Translations under genes and position numbers: made by a program
From: Deltaproteobacteria bacterium
Lineage (GTDB): Bacteria > Desulfobacterota > Binatia > UBA9968
Reading direction: 5' to 3'
Assembly (NCBI GenBank): GCA_016183145.1
Contig: JACPFE010000172.1
Coordinates: 1-9,820 of the forward strand
DNA length: 9,820 nucleotides
The notes under the pieces: generated by a model
What the model saw: the letters and a program-made list of their open reading frames with translations, nothing else
Database searches by the model: none
What the model was told of the DNA's origin: nothing
Shown: piece after piece, positions 1 through 6,729 of the stretch
Layout of the letters: every line of letters begins with the position of its first letter
Position numbering within the stretch: position 1 is the first letter of the stretch

Positions 1-33
1 GTCCAGGGTTAAGATCCGAACTCGGGGCATTCA

Positions 34-79
34 ACTCTAGACTCAAGACGCAAGACTCTAGACTGAAAATCGACTGAAG
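34..79. repeat. Degenerate heptamer array upstream of the hydrolase gene
   Basis: Five consecutive 7-nt units are visible: ACTCTAG (34-40), ACTCAAG (41-47), ACGCAAG (48-54), ACTCTAG (55-61) and ACTGAAA (62-68). A further ACTGAAG follows at 73-79 after a 4-nt interruption and runs straight into the ribosome binding site of the next gene. The array therefore occupies the position where the 5' leader would lie. The same unit type appears on the opposite strand near 4926-4960. Confidence 0.75.
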
Positions 80-90
80 GGAGATTTTCT

Positions 91-1164
91 ATGTGTGACT
101 TTGCTGCAGACGCGGCGGCCGCGGAACAATTGATGGTTGGCCGGACTTTGACCTTGGAGCGGGTGCGCCAGCTCAACGCCAAGGATTATTTCTATCAAAT
201 GCTCAAAGACAACCCGGAGATCGTGAAGATCCATCCGGGGATCGAGAACGAATTGCTTCGGGGCGCCATCGATTGCCACATTCACGCCTATCCCGATTTC
301 GTGCATCGTTCCCAGGACATGATCCAGATCGCCATCGAGGCGTCCAAGTGCGGCATGCGCGCCATCGCCTTCAAAGATCACTGGAACATCAGCGCGACGT
401 CCGCTTACCTCACGCAGCGCCACATCGACGACATGATCGCCAGAGGCGAGCTGACCAACCGCGTCGAAGTGTACGGCGGTGTGGGGATGTGTTTCGGCAT
501 GAGGCCGGATTACGTCCGCGTGGGACTCCAGTATCCGAACTTCAAGATGATCTGGTTTCCGACTTTCACTTCCTACGGATTCTGGCGCGGCGCGGGTCAT
601 CCGGAGCATGAAGGCGTACGCCTGTGCAGCGAGGACGGCAAGGTGCTGCCGGAGGTGAAGGAAATCATGGAAATGGCCGCGGCGAAAAAAGTCGGCATCG
701 GCTTCGGCCACACCGACTTTCAAGAGCTGCTGCCGCTGGCGCGGCTCGCTAAAGAGATCGGCGTGCGCGCGACGCTGGACCACCCCCTGCTGGAATTGAA
801 CAAGCTCTTGCTCGATGAAATGAAACAACTGCGCGATCTCGGCGTTTACGTCGGCACCTACTGCCAGCCGATGATTCCGAGTCTGTATCAGCCGGTGGCC
901 GACCCGATGGAAACCATCCGCACGATCAAAGAGATCGGCCCCGACCGCTGCATCATCGGCAGCGACTTCGGCCAGGTGCTGCACATGGACGCCATCGACG
1001 GCATGCGCGTCTTTATCCGCGCGCTGTTAGGCTTCGGCGTCAAGGAGCAGGAAGTGAAAGTGATGTTGAAAGACAACCCGGCGAAGCTGATGTGGTTGGA
1101 TGATAGGGAAGCCGCAACCGTAAATCCCCAGGCCATCGCAGGGTATCGACCGCCAAGAACATAA
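91..1164 (+). CDS. Metal-dependent TIM-barrel hydrolase, DUF6282/amidohydrolase-like
   Basis: This 357-residue protein resembles cytoplasmic amidohydrolase-superfamily proteins of the DUF6282 type, whose substrates are mostly unknown. Visible metal-site candidates in barrel order are the HxH pair H63/H65 in DCHIHAYPD, K95-D96-H97 in AFKDHW, H207 in GFGHTD, H231 in TLDHP and D292 in GSDFGQ. The late NPAKLMWL stretch (329-336) matches the N-P-A-K/R motif common near the end of this superfamily. Residues 1-55 form a helical N-terminal extension. The ATG at 91 follows GGGAG (79-83) with 7 nt spacing; the next in-frame Met (residue 15) has no such site. It appears to stand alone, since the next gene is on the other strand. 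The superfamily call is firm; substrate and reaction cannot be read from the sequence. Hydrolysis of a cyclic amide, lactone or carboxylate is a guess. Confidence 0.82.
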   Translation: MCDFAADAAAAEQLMVGRTLTLERVRQLNAKDYFYQMLKDNPEIVKIHPGIENELLRGAIDCHIHAYPDFVHRSQDMIQIAIEASKCGMRAIAFKDHWNISATSAYLTQRHIDDMIARGELTNRVEVYGGVGMCFGMRPDYVRVGLQYPNFKMIWFPTFTSYGFWRGAGHPEHEGVRLCSEDGKVLPEVKEIMEMAAAKKVGIGFGHTDFQELLPLARLAKEIGVRATLDHPLLELNKLLLDEMKQLRDLGVYVGTYCQPMIPSLYQPVADPMETIRTIKEIGPDRCIIGSDFGQVLHMDAIDGMRVFIRALLGFGVKEQEVKVMLKDNPAKLMWLDDREAATVNPQAIAGYRPPRT

Positions 1165-1363
1165 GAACAAGACGGAACGCTTACGCTGGCCCCTTTTGTT
1201 TATTGTTCAATTACCGTCGATTGGTGAGGAAGGGAAGACGGGGTCATTCGTCAGCCGCGGTTGAAATGGGCACGTAATCCTGTGAAGCGTGAAATTGCAA
1301 GCCCAGTCCTCACGTCTTCCTTCGCCGGTCCGATCGAACCGCGTGTCGATGGCGCGCGAGCGA

Positions 1364-1675
1364 TCAGGCGTATTTCTTGACCGCATTATCGATGGCGCCG
1401 CCGGCTCTGGCTAGATCGTCCGGTGTCATGACCGGATGAATCTCAATGCTTGCGTTGAACGCAAGGAACCACGGCTCAGCGATGGCTGGGATTTGCGAAG
1501 CATCTTGCATGTCGAGAAAAATAAACCCCGCACGCTGACCGTTGCTGTCCGTAAAATAGACGGCCTCCGGCTTTAAATCCGCCAAAATGGATTGGATCGT
1601 CGCGCCGAGCTTTCCGGCCTTCGCGGCCTTGTTTCCGGACTCAACGGGGATATTGACCTTCAGCAAAAATCTCAT
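1364..1675 (-). CDS. Small conserved ferredoxin-fold protein of unknown function
   Basis: This 103-residue soluble protein has no signal peptide or membrane segment. The predicted order is strand (MRFLLKVNI, 1-9), long helix (about 11-34), strand (38-44), strand (48-55, AGFIFLDM), helix (58-71, with IPAIAEPWFLAF) and strand (75-82, SIEIHPVMT). This beta-alpha-beta-beta-alpha-beta pattern is that of the ferredoxin-like dimeric alpha/beta barrel family. Similar small proteins are common in soil and rhizobial genomes and, as I recall, are sometimes annotated as a pantothenate-related synthetase without clear support; I would not transfer that name. Start choice is firm: AGGAGGT lies just before the ATG on the minus strand (1681-1687). 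It diverges from the gap at 1676-2098. No catalytic motif is evident. Confidence 0.8.
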   Translation of the reverse strand: MRFLLKVNIPVESGNKAAKAGKLGATIQSILADLKPEAVYFTDSNGQRAGFIFLDMQDASQIPAIAEPWFLAFNASIEIHPVMTPDDLARAGGAIDNAVKKYA

Positions 1676-2098
1676 GGTTCACCTCCTGACGATTTAAATG
1701 GGGGTCAGAGAACTTTTTCATGAGGGCCTGCTTTTGCTTTTCGTGGTCGCCCTTGTGATTTTCCGACTAAACGCCGCTCTCCCATCGTTTCGATCTCTTT
1801 TTGAAATCGCTCTCTCCCGATCAGTCTGCCCCGTTGTGTTGCGTGGCGGAGGCGGCATTCGGCATAAAACGGGTTGGGCTAAACCGCTGAGCGAGAATTT
1901 ACTCTTTTGCGATGGGGATTGTAAAGGATGCAGCAGCCGCTTCATAGGACAGCCGCGTGTGGATTTTTGGGCCCCATTTCATCGGTAGAGACTAGCGTTG
2001 CTTTCTGAGTCTGTGGATTACGCCAACGCTGCCCGCGTTCCCCGTTCATTTATCAAACGTCTCTTGACAGGAAAGAGTTTATTCAGACATCTGGAGTA
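1676..2098. other. Long intergenic gap with no supported gene
   Basis: This 423-nt gap separates the divergent small protein (-) and MFS transporter (+), so promoters for both should lie here. Apart from the minus-strand ribosome binding site at 1681-1687, I see no convincing promoter pair, hairpin or RNA gene. Short open frames on both strands (for example plus 1698-1988 and minus 1718-1945) lack a ribosome binding site and have low-complexity, Arg/Ser/Pro-rich translations, so they are not called. Confidence 0.5.
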
Positions 2099-3337
2099 AT
2101 GGACTGTAAATGGTGGCTTGTCATCGCCGGATGCATCACGCACGCCGTGAGCACCGGCTTTACTTACTTCGGCATGAGCGCGTTCTTCCCGGCGATTGAG
2201 CGGGAGTTCGGCTGGAGCCGGACGGCGATATCGGGGGCTTTCTCGCTGGCGCGCATCGAGTCCGGTTTCTTGGGTCCCGTCGAGGGCTACATGATCGACC
2301 GCGTGGGAGCGCGGCGGATCATGTTTGTCGGCATCATCCTCTGCGCGATGGGTTTTCTTGCGCTGAGTTTGGTGCATTCGTTGCCGATGCTCTATATCGT
2401 CATTGTTCTGGGCATCGTCCTGGGTTCTAGCATCGGTTATTACTCGCCCATCAGTGTGCTGGTCGCAAAGGCGTTCCGCGAAAGGCGGAGCTTGGCCTTC
2501 GGCATCTTCCGCATGGGGCCGGGTCTCTCCGGGCCGTTGGTGCCGCTGGTGGGTTGGATGATCGCTCGGTGGGGTTGGCGCACCGCCGCAGTGATATCGG
2601 GCTGCATTCTTTTAGTCGTGGGTTTTCCGTTGGCTTACCTGATCAGCCGGATTTCCCAATCGGAAGAGTCGCAGGAACAACTGGCGCCTGAGCGAACAGT
2701 CCAGGATGGGAAGCCGGCTCGTCGTTCGTCAGATCCCCAGTTTACACTGAGCGAGGCGCTGCATTCGCCGGTTTTCTGGACATTGTCAATTGCCATGGCG
2801 CTGCGCCACATGGTGACCGAGGGAGTCTCAGTCCATTTTGTGATTCTGCTCGTGGACCGCGGCTGGACCATGGCGGCCGCCAGCGGCCTGCTCGGCCTTT
2901 CGGCGTTCATCGGCGCGCCAGCGCGCATCGGCATGGGTTGGCTGGGGGACCTGGCCGATAAGCGGCGCCTGGTCATGGGGCTTCTCGTGGCGTTGAGTGT
3001 CTCGGTCTTTCTCATGGGGTACACGGCCCACGCGTTTGTCTTCACGACCTGCATGATCATTTACTCTCTCGCCTACGGCGGGCTCGCCTCGCTGCAAGAG
3101 CCAATTCGCGCCGACTATTTCGGTACCAAGGCCTTTGCTACGATCCAAGGGATGAGCCGAGCGGTTACGACGGCCGGCACCTTTATGGGCCCCCTGCTCG
3201 CCGGCTTTCTTTACGATCTCACCAAGAGCTATACGATCGCCTTCGCTATTTTCGCCGCCGTGAGCCTTTTGGCGACGGTTTTCATGTTCCTGGCGAAGCC
3301 GCCCGGACATAATGCAACGCGGACCAGACCGTCGTAA
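2099..3337 (+). CDS. MFS transporter, monocarboxylate/oxalate-formate antiporter-like
   Basis: This 412-residue inner-membrane carrier has the length and hydrophobic pattern of a 12-helix major facilitator. The loop between helices 2 and 3 carries the family signature as G63-YMIDR-VGARR73, and the equivalent loop of the second half is GWLGDLADKRR (about 280-290). The N-terminal part (FPAIEREFGWSRT at 30-42, then SGAFSLARI) is typical of the oxalate/formate antiporter and monocarboxylate branch. A charged central loop (about 184-218, rich in S, E, Q and R) joins the two six-helix halves. The ATG at 2099 has GGAG only 2 nt upstream (2093-2096), unusually tight, but no better in-frame start exists before Met26. 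It appears monocistronic, converging on the SH3b gene. The substrate is not determinable; a small organic anion is likely by family. Confidence 0.85.
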   Translation: MDCKWWLVIAGCITHAVSTGFTYFGMSAFFPAIEREFGWSRTAISGAFSLARIESGFLGPVEGYMIDRVGARRIMFVGIILCAMGFLALSLVHSLPMLYIVIVLGIVLGSSIGYYSPISVLVAKAFRERRSLAFGIFRMGPGLSGPLVPLVGWMIARWGWRTAAVISGCILLVVGFPLAYLISRISQSEESQEQLAPERTVQDGKPARRSSDPQFTLSEALHSPVFWTLSIAMALRHMVTEGVSVHFVILLVDRGWTMAAASGLLGLSAFIGAPARIGMGWLGDLADKRRLVMGLLVALSVSVFLMGYTAHAFVFTTCMIIYSLAYGGLASLQEPIRADYFGTKAFATIQGMSRAVTTAGTFMGPLLAGFLYDLTKSYTIAFAIFAAVSLLATVFMFLAKPPGHNATRTRPS

Positions 3338-3466
3338 GATCGACCGTGGTCTGTGGCCGCCCGTGAGCGTACTTAAACACCTACAATTCGCGCTTGATTT
3401 TCCGCCCTGAACGGCAGTCTTTCCGAAACCGCTGGTCGATTTTTCCGAAGCGATGCTAGCGGGTGT

Positions 3467-4507
3467 CTAGCCTTTGTTAAGACTCGTGACCGAGGCGGGA
3501 GCAGTTGTCACCGGCGCGACGAATTCCTCTCTCACAAAGCCCGGGGCTCCAGTGTTTTCCATCTTCACCTTGAGCCAGGGGCCGTTGATTTCGAGGACGA
3601 TCAGTCTGGCACCCCGGTCGAGCATGATCTGCGCCGCGGCGCCGAAGCGCGGCTCTTCTCGTAAGAGAATACGACGCCCCGTTTGGTAGATCGGTAAAGA
3701 GTCTCTTGCCGGCTCCCGCTCGCGGTTTTTCCCCCTGGCAGCGTCAACGGTGGTGGCTTGGTTGGCAACCTTGGTTGCCGATTTTATCTTCCCGTCTTGT
3801 CCCGGGGTATCGAGTTGCGCTGTAGCAGCGCTCCTTGACGAAGTTGCGACTTGGTCAACTATCGCGTTGCGCATGGCCCCCGGTTCCGCCGCGCTCACCG
3901 AGGCTCTCTCGGCCAAGGGTTCGATCGCCGCAGGCGTTGGCGAGCGGAAGACAAATGCTGTCCAGAGAAGGGCCAGAACGCCGATAGAGCTGAGAGCGTA
4001 TGTATACACCCACCGTGAGACCGATGTCGTTCTAACTCGACGGGCGGTGTCCCTCTGTTTTGGCGATTGCTGCGCGGCGCTCGGCTCCGCGACATGCCTT
4101 GTCACTTCTCGCGGTGTCTTTTGGGAGCATTCATTTAGAGGAATCGGTTGATCAAGAGGCTGATGGAGGAACAGTCTTCGCAACAGCCGATGATAAGCCC
4201 ACATCTTGTCTTGCCTGCCCTCTTTTTCCGCCGCCTCATAGCCGAAACAAAAAATCTCCAACACGATCTCCCGTTCGGATTCAGTCAGGTGGTCGACAGT
4301 TCGAATCAGATCGATCTCCTGTTCATGGGTTTGCGCGCCGTCCACCTGGATCCTTGCGAGCAGACTGAAGAGTTGCGCTCGCCGACCCAGAGGGACTCTT
4401 TCGCCGATTCGAGCCGAATGGAGCAGCGCCTGCCCATTACTCCCTTGTGAGAGATTGCGTTGCTCCGTCTTGAATCGGCCAAAAATGGCAGGCAAACGCT
4501 GTATCAT
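3467..4507 (-). CDS. Single-pass membrane protein with C-terminal SH3b domain
   Basis: The protein has 346 residues when started at the ATG at 4507. Layout: a helical N-terminal region (about 40-115, containing ARIQVDGAQTHEQEIDLI and LTESEREIVLEIF) that loosely resembles TerB-like or EF-hand-like helical bundles; a polar linker (120-160); one membrane segment (W166 to F187) preceded by positive charges (RRVRTTSVSR), so the N-terminus should be cytoplasmic; a long low-complexity Ala/Ser/Thr linker (190-270); and a bacterial SH3b domain (about 278-330, RRILLREEPRFGA to GFVREEFV), which in this topology faces the periplasm and could bind peptidoglycan or peptide. An upstream in-frame TTG (4588) would add 27 residues but has no ribosome binding site, whereas the ATG at 4507 has GGAG with 7 nt spacing (4515-4518). 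A sensor or envelope-stress role is conceivable. Function unknown. Confidence 0.75.
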   Translation of the reverse strand: MIQRLPAIFGRFKTEQRNLSQGSNGQALLHSARIGERVPLGRRAQLFSLLARIQVDGAQTHEQEIDLIRTVDHLTESEREIVLEIFCFGYEAAEKEGRQDKMWAYHRLLRRLFLHQPLDQPIPLNECSQKTPREVTRHVAEPSAAQQSPKQRDTARRVRTTSVSRWVYTYALSSIGVLALLWTAFVFRSPTPAAIEPLAERASVSAAEPGAMRNAIVDQVATSSRSAATAQLDTPGQDGKIKSATKVANQATTVDAARGKNREREPARDSLPIYQTGRRILLREEPRFGAAAQIMLDRGARLIVLEINGPWLKVKMENTGAPGFVREEFVAPVTTAPASVTSLNKG

Positions 4508-4593
4508 CGAAAAACTCCAGCCTATTGTACCCGCACTGTACGATCCGAACGGTGACTTATCACCAAATACAGGTAATATGCAAGACAATAAGG

Positions 4594-4618
4594 ATTATAT
4601 TATGACATGACTTGACAA
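4594..4618 (-). promoter_or_regulatory. Candidate promoter for the SH3b gene
   Basis: Read on the minus strand, a perfect TATAAT lies at 4594-4599. An overlapping extended -10 form, TGT-CATAAT, lies at 4599-4607, and TTGTCA at 4613-4618. The TTGTCA to TATAAT spacing is only 13 nt, shorter than ideal, so the -35 assignment is weak. Transcription from the TATAAT would begin close to the alternative TTG codon at 4588, which supports the internal ATG at 4507 as the real start. Confidence 0.4.
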
Positions 4619-4925
4619 CCGCGTCGTGGCGAGCCGGGTTTAGACCTTTGCCGTTTAGTGGACCCATCCGGTCATTCTTGGCCGGTTCTCGATCGCCTCA
4701 ATTTGTCTGGACGGTTTGCCCGGGTGAGGAATGGTAGACTGATGAGTCGTTTTGGAGGTTTTTTCCGGCCACTCGTGCGTCACGGGTCCCATTTCATTCG
4801 CAACGCTGAAACCCCTGACGCCGCAATGGCCGGGACCTGCTTACCCTTACAGGGAGCTTGACAAGGCTAGAGGAGTCGGGCGATCGATAGCGGCGCATGA
4901 CTCAATCCATGGCGTGCTGATGAGC

Positions 4926-4960
4926 GTTTTGAGTCTGGAGTCTTGAGTTTCGCATTGAGT
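4926..4960. repeat. Degenerate heptamer array (opposite orientation)
   Basis: Units are GTTTTGA (4926-4932), GTCTGGA (4933-4939), GTCTTGA (4940-4946) and GTTTCGC (4947-4953), followed by ATTGAGT. The reverse complement contains ACTCAAG ACTCCAG, essentially the unit type seen at 34-68. This is the same repeat family in the other orientation about 4.9 kb away. Confidence 0.65.
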
Positions 4961-4981
4961 TCCGGGGAAAGAGGACAGGCA

Positions 4982-5003
4982 ACTTTTTCGAAGACGAAAA
5001 AGT
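4982..5003. repeat. Perfect 9-bp inverted repeat (hairpin)
   Basis: ACTTTTTCG (4982-4990), AAGA loop (4991-4994), CGAAAAAGT (4995-5003). The stem is perfect, but no U-tract follows it on either strand, so a classical intrinsic terminator is not supported. It sits at the left edge of the nested repeat block at 5021-5064. Confidence 0.6.
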
Positions 5004-5020
5004 AGCCAGTCCCCAGCTGG

Positions 5021-5064
5021 ATTCCCGTTGGAGCTTGTCCTGAGCGTAGCCGAAGGGCGGGAAT
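5021..5064. repeat. ATTCCCG/CGGGAAT hairpin repeat interrupted by a CCTTCG element
   Basis: ATTCCCG (5021-5027) and CGGGAAT (5058-5064) form the arms of an inverted repeat of the widespread ATTCCC...GGGAAT type (comparable in form to neisserial dRS3). Between them lies 5030-5057, which on the minus strand begins CCCTTCGGCTACGCTCAGGA. This resembles the short dispersed CCTTCGAC...GCTCAGG elements found in many environmental genomes. The second element therefore sits inside the loop of the first. Confidence 0.6.
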
Positions 5065-5157
5065 GACGACAACGGGCGTACCGATTTCGTCATCGAATTT
5101 CTGAGACAGTAGAAGCCCAAAGTCAGACCCCCGAGACTTGAAAAGAAGAACGTCCCC

Positions 5158-5399
5158 GTGGAGATCGAAGAAAGCGTCCGTTCGCGCGAATTGAGCGGGC
5201 CCGCCGGTTGGCTGGGAAAGGCCATGCTGATCGCTTTGCCGGTAGCGGGAATCTTTTTTTTGTTCAACGTGCCGCAATGGATCGGCTGGCTGGTTTTCAA
5301 TGAACAATACCTGGGGCGTTCCTTCTTGCTTCGGTGGAATGGGTGGCGCGCGCGCCTCGTGGAGCTGCGTCCACGGCCGTGGCCGACACCGACGGTTGA
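5158..5399 (+). pseudogene. Remnant of a TRAP transporter fused permease (N-terminus only)
   Basis: Residues 1-53 of the frame starting at GTG 5158 read as the N-terminus of a fused 4TM/12TM TRAP permease: acidic VEIEESVRSRELSGPAG, a first hydrophobic segment (about 23-37) and the characteristic WLVFNEQYLG ending at 5316. Beyond that the frame becomes Arg/Pro/Trp-rich and non-membranous. A neighbouring frame continues with FLLASVEWVARAPRG for a short way to a TGA at 5397-5399, which suggests a frameshift soon after EQYLG; this last step is inference. The full protein is normally well over 600 residues, so nearly all of it is gone. An in-frame TAG near 5110 closes the 5' side, and the GTG has only weak AG-rich DNA before it. 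A run of eight T residues (5254-5261) lies in the first membrane segment. It is antisense to, and downstream of, the binding-protein gene. Confidence 0.5.
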
Positions 5400-5464
5400 A
5401 TTCCCCGAATGGGCACCTCAGGTTTCGGCACAGCCGCCGATTGCTATCGTATTGCCGGCGGCGA

Positions 5465-5510
5465 CCCTTCGACTCGCGCCCCGGCCTTGGCCGGGGGCTC
5501 CTGCTCAGGA
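5465..5510. repeat. CCTTCG...CTCAGGA element split by a GC-rich hairpin
   Basis: CCCTTCGACTCGC (5465-5477) and GCTCAGGA (5503-5510) would together make one CCTTCGACTCGCTCAGGA-type element. They are separated by about 25 nt that include the perfect palindrome CCCCGGCC-TT-GGCCGGGG (5479-5496). GGATTCCG follows directly. It lies between the TRAP remnant and the end of the binding-protein gene. Confidence 0.5.
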
Positions 5511-5571
5511 TTCCGCCCCACGGGCAAAATGGAAGGTGCTACGGGCTTGCCCATGGGGCTCCACGCGATGC

Positions 5572-6567
5572 CTATTTTTGAGACTTCTTGAGAAACCCTT
5601 CCTTCTCGAGCTCCTTTAAGAAGCGGGTGTTGACGAAGTCCTCCGGTTTTTTGGTCTTGACCACCGCCACCCGTTGTCCCACTTCGTCCATGGCGTTTTG
5701 CACGCCGTCCAGCCTCGCATAGCCGCTGTAATCCGTTACCTGCAGGTAACTCTGGTACGTGGCTTCGAGCAGCTCGGCATCGGTGACCTTCAGATACTTC
5801 GCGATGAGTTTTTTGGTTTCGTCTTTGTGCTTGGCAGCGTAGCGGATACCTTCGATGTAGCCTTTCAGGAAATTTTTAATTCCCTGCGGGTTTTCCCGGA
5901 TGAAACGGTCGGTGGTTTCGATCACCTGCTGGGGGTAGGCGATCCCGAGATCCGCCAGATTAAAGAGAATGTTGTAGCCCTGCTTTTTAGCGGTCAGATC
6001 CAAAGGCGGTGACACCAGCGTGGCTTCAATGCTGCCGGCCGCCAGGGCCATAATACGGTCAGGCTGCGATCCGAGTTGGAGAATCGTAATATCCTTGACT
6101 GGGTCGAGGCCGAATTTTCTAAGAGTCAAGCGGATCGCCGTATCCGTTCCGGAACCGAAACGGCTGATGGCTATTCTTTTCCCTTTGAGCTGATCCCATT
6201 TGGTTATCGCCTTGGCGGAGACCAAGCTATAGGGCAGTGTGTTGACGAACGCGGCGACGATGATCGTTTCTGCGCCTTGGGAGCGCGATGCGATGACGGC
6301 GGGTCCCGAGGATATAGACATCTTGACTTCGCCCGAGAGCATGGCTTGGGCCAAGACCGAGCCTGCCTCAAAGATAACCACGCGGGGATCGCTATTATGC
6401 TTTTGCCAAAGCCTCGCGTCCCTGGTGACGAATGCGTACATCATGTTGATCGAATGGCCGGAAACGCCCACAATCATCGGGTCCGCAGCGGCGGATGAAA
6501 CCGAGCAGACCACCATTAGGGTAAACAGCGCGAGGGTTCGAAGGAAAGTGACAGTGGCTCTAGTCAT
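5572..6567 (-). CDS. NitT/TauT-type ABC substrate-binding protein (NMT1/SsuA-like), secreted
   Basis: This 331-residue periplasmic solute receptor belongs to the NMT1/THI5-like group used for nitrate, taurine, alkylsulfonates and many aromatic or pyrimidine-like compounds. Residues 1-28 are a signal peptide: Arg3 and Arg10, hydrophobic LALFTLMVV, and a likely cut after SSAAA before DP. Cys21 lacks a proper lipobox. Family hallmarks include GEVKMSISSGPAV (79-91), the domain-opening LKGKRIAISRFGSGTD (127-142), LQLGSQPDRIMALAAGSIEA (164-182) and VSPP (185-188). The ATG at 6567 is chosen because GGAGG lies 4 nt upstream; the GTG at 6597 would add ten residues but coincides with the predicted transcription start. 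No ABC permease or ATPase is adjacent, so it is an orphan receptor here, as is common where such receptors have expanded. The ligand cannot be inferred. Confidence 0.85.
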   Translation of the reverse strand: MTRATVTFLRTLALFTLMVVCSVSSAAADPMIVGVSGHSINMMYAFVTRDARLWQKHNSDPRVVIFEAGSVLAQAMLSGEVKMSISSGPAVIASRSQGAETIIVAAFVNTLPYSLVSAKAITKWDQLKGKRIAISRFGSGTDTAIRLTLRKFGLDPVKDITILQLGSQPDRIMALAAGSIEATLVSPPLDLTAKKQGYNILFNLADLGIAYPQQVIETTDRFIRENPQGIKNFLKGYIEGIRYAAKHKDETKKLIAKYLKVTDAELLEATYQSYLQVTDYSGYARLDGVQNAMDEVGQRVAVVKTKKPEDFVNTRFLKELEKEGFLKKSQK

Positions 6568-6603
6568 TTGGCCTCCAGGCAGTTTTCGCTTATACACTCA
6601 AGC

Positions 6604-6612
6604 ATTGTAGCA
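6604..6612 (-). promoter_or_regulatory. Extended -10 promoter for the binding-protein gene
   Basis: On the minus strand TGC-TACAAT occupies 6604-6612, a TGn-extended -10 hexamer one mismatch from TATAAT. The best -35 (TTATGC at 6628-6633, 18-nt spacer) is poor, which an extended -10 can tolerate. Transcription would begin near 6597, leaving a short leader with GGAGG before the ATG at 6567. Confidence 0.45.
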
Positions 6613-6662
6613 CACGTTAATTCTCTAGCATAAAAAATTAACCAACGCACGGCCTGCATCCT

Positions 6663-6699
6663 ACTATGCTTGCAAATAGCATCCCGGCATAGTTAAGCT
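6663..6699 (+). promoter_or_regulatory. Candidate ilvD promoter with overlapping inverted repeat
   Basis: The inverted repeat ACTATGC (6663-6669) / GCATAGT (6687-6693) has perfect 7-bp arms and a 17-bp spacer. It overlaps a weak promoter made of TTGCAA (6670-6675) and TAAGCT (6694-6699) with an 18-bp spacer. Its place between divergent genes, across the -35 and spacer, fits a transcription-factor operator, but the match could be chance. A second TACAAT at 6712-6717 is too close to the start codon to use the ilvD ribosome binding site. Confidence 0.25.
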
Positions 6700-6729
6700 A
6701 CCGTTAGTTATTACAATTAGGAGCGACGC

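Larger units (their letters stand above)
4619..5157. other. Repeat-rich intergenic stretch without a supported gene
   Basis: About 540 nt separate the SH3b gene's promoter from the TRAP remnant. Open frames here (plus 4658-4861 and 4752-4946, minus 4867-5307) have no recognisable family, no good ribosome binding site and overlap repeats, so none is called. From 4926 rightwards it holds a heptamer array, a CTTTTTCG hairpin and a nested ATTCCCG/CCTTCG repeat, listed separately. The composition looks like degraded DNA that has collected repeats. Confidence 0.5.

Noticed and set aside
58..984. 308-residue open frame on the minus strand across the hydrolase gene
   Set aside because: It is antisense to a clearly conserved gene, His/Asp/Ala-rich as expected for a shadow frame, and has no recognisable motif.
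1698..1988. 96-residue plus-strand open frame in the gap before the MFS gene
   Set aside because: No ribosome binding site precedes its ATG, which sits beside the minus-strand ribosome binding site of the neighbour; the sequence shows no family or domain pattern.
3339..3444. ATCGACC (3339-3345) and GGTCGAT followed by T residues (3434-3444) as a terminator between convergent genes
   Set aside because: The loop would be about 88 nt, far too long for an intrinsic terminator; a chance 7-bp match is likely.
4612..4645. Plus-strand promoter starting with TTGACA at 4612-4617
   Set aside because: No -10-like hexamer occurs at 15-19 nt spacing, and no gene follows on that strand.
4867..5307. 146-residue minus-strand open frame containing PALRLRSGQAP
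   Set aside because: The striking segment is a translation of the nested CCTTCG/ATTCCCG repeats, and the rest is antisense to the TRAP remnant.
5317..5619. C-terminal continuation of the 153-residue plus frame from 5158
   Set aside because: After NEQYLG it becomes Arg/Pro/Trp-rich, runs through a repeat and ends antisense inside the binding-protein gene, so it is not native coding sequence.
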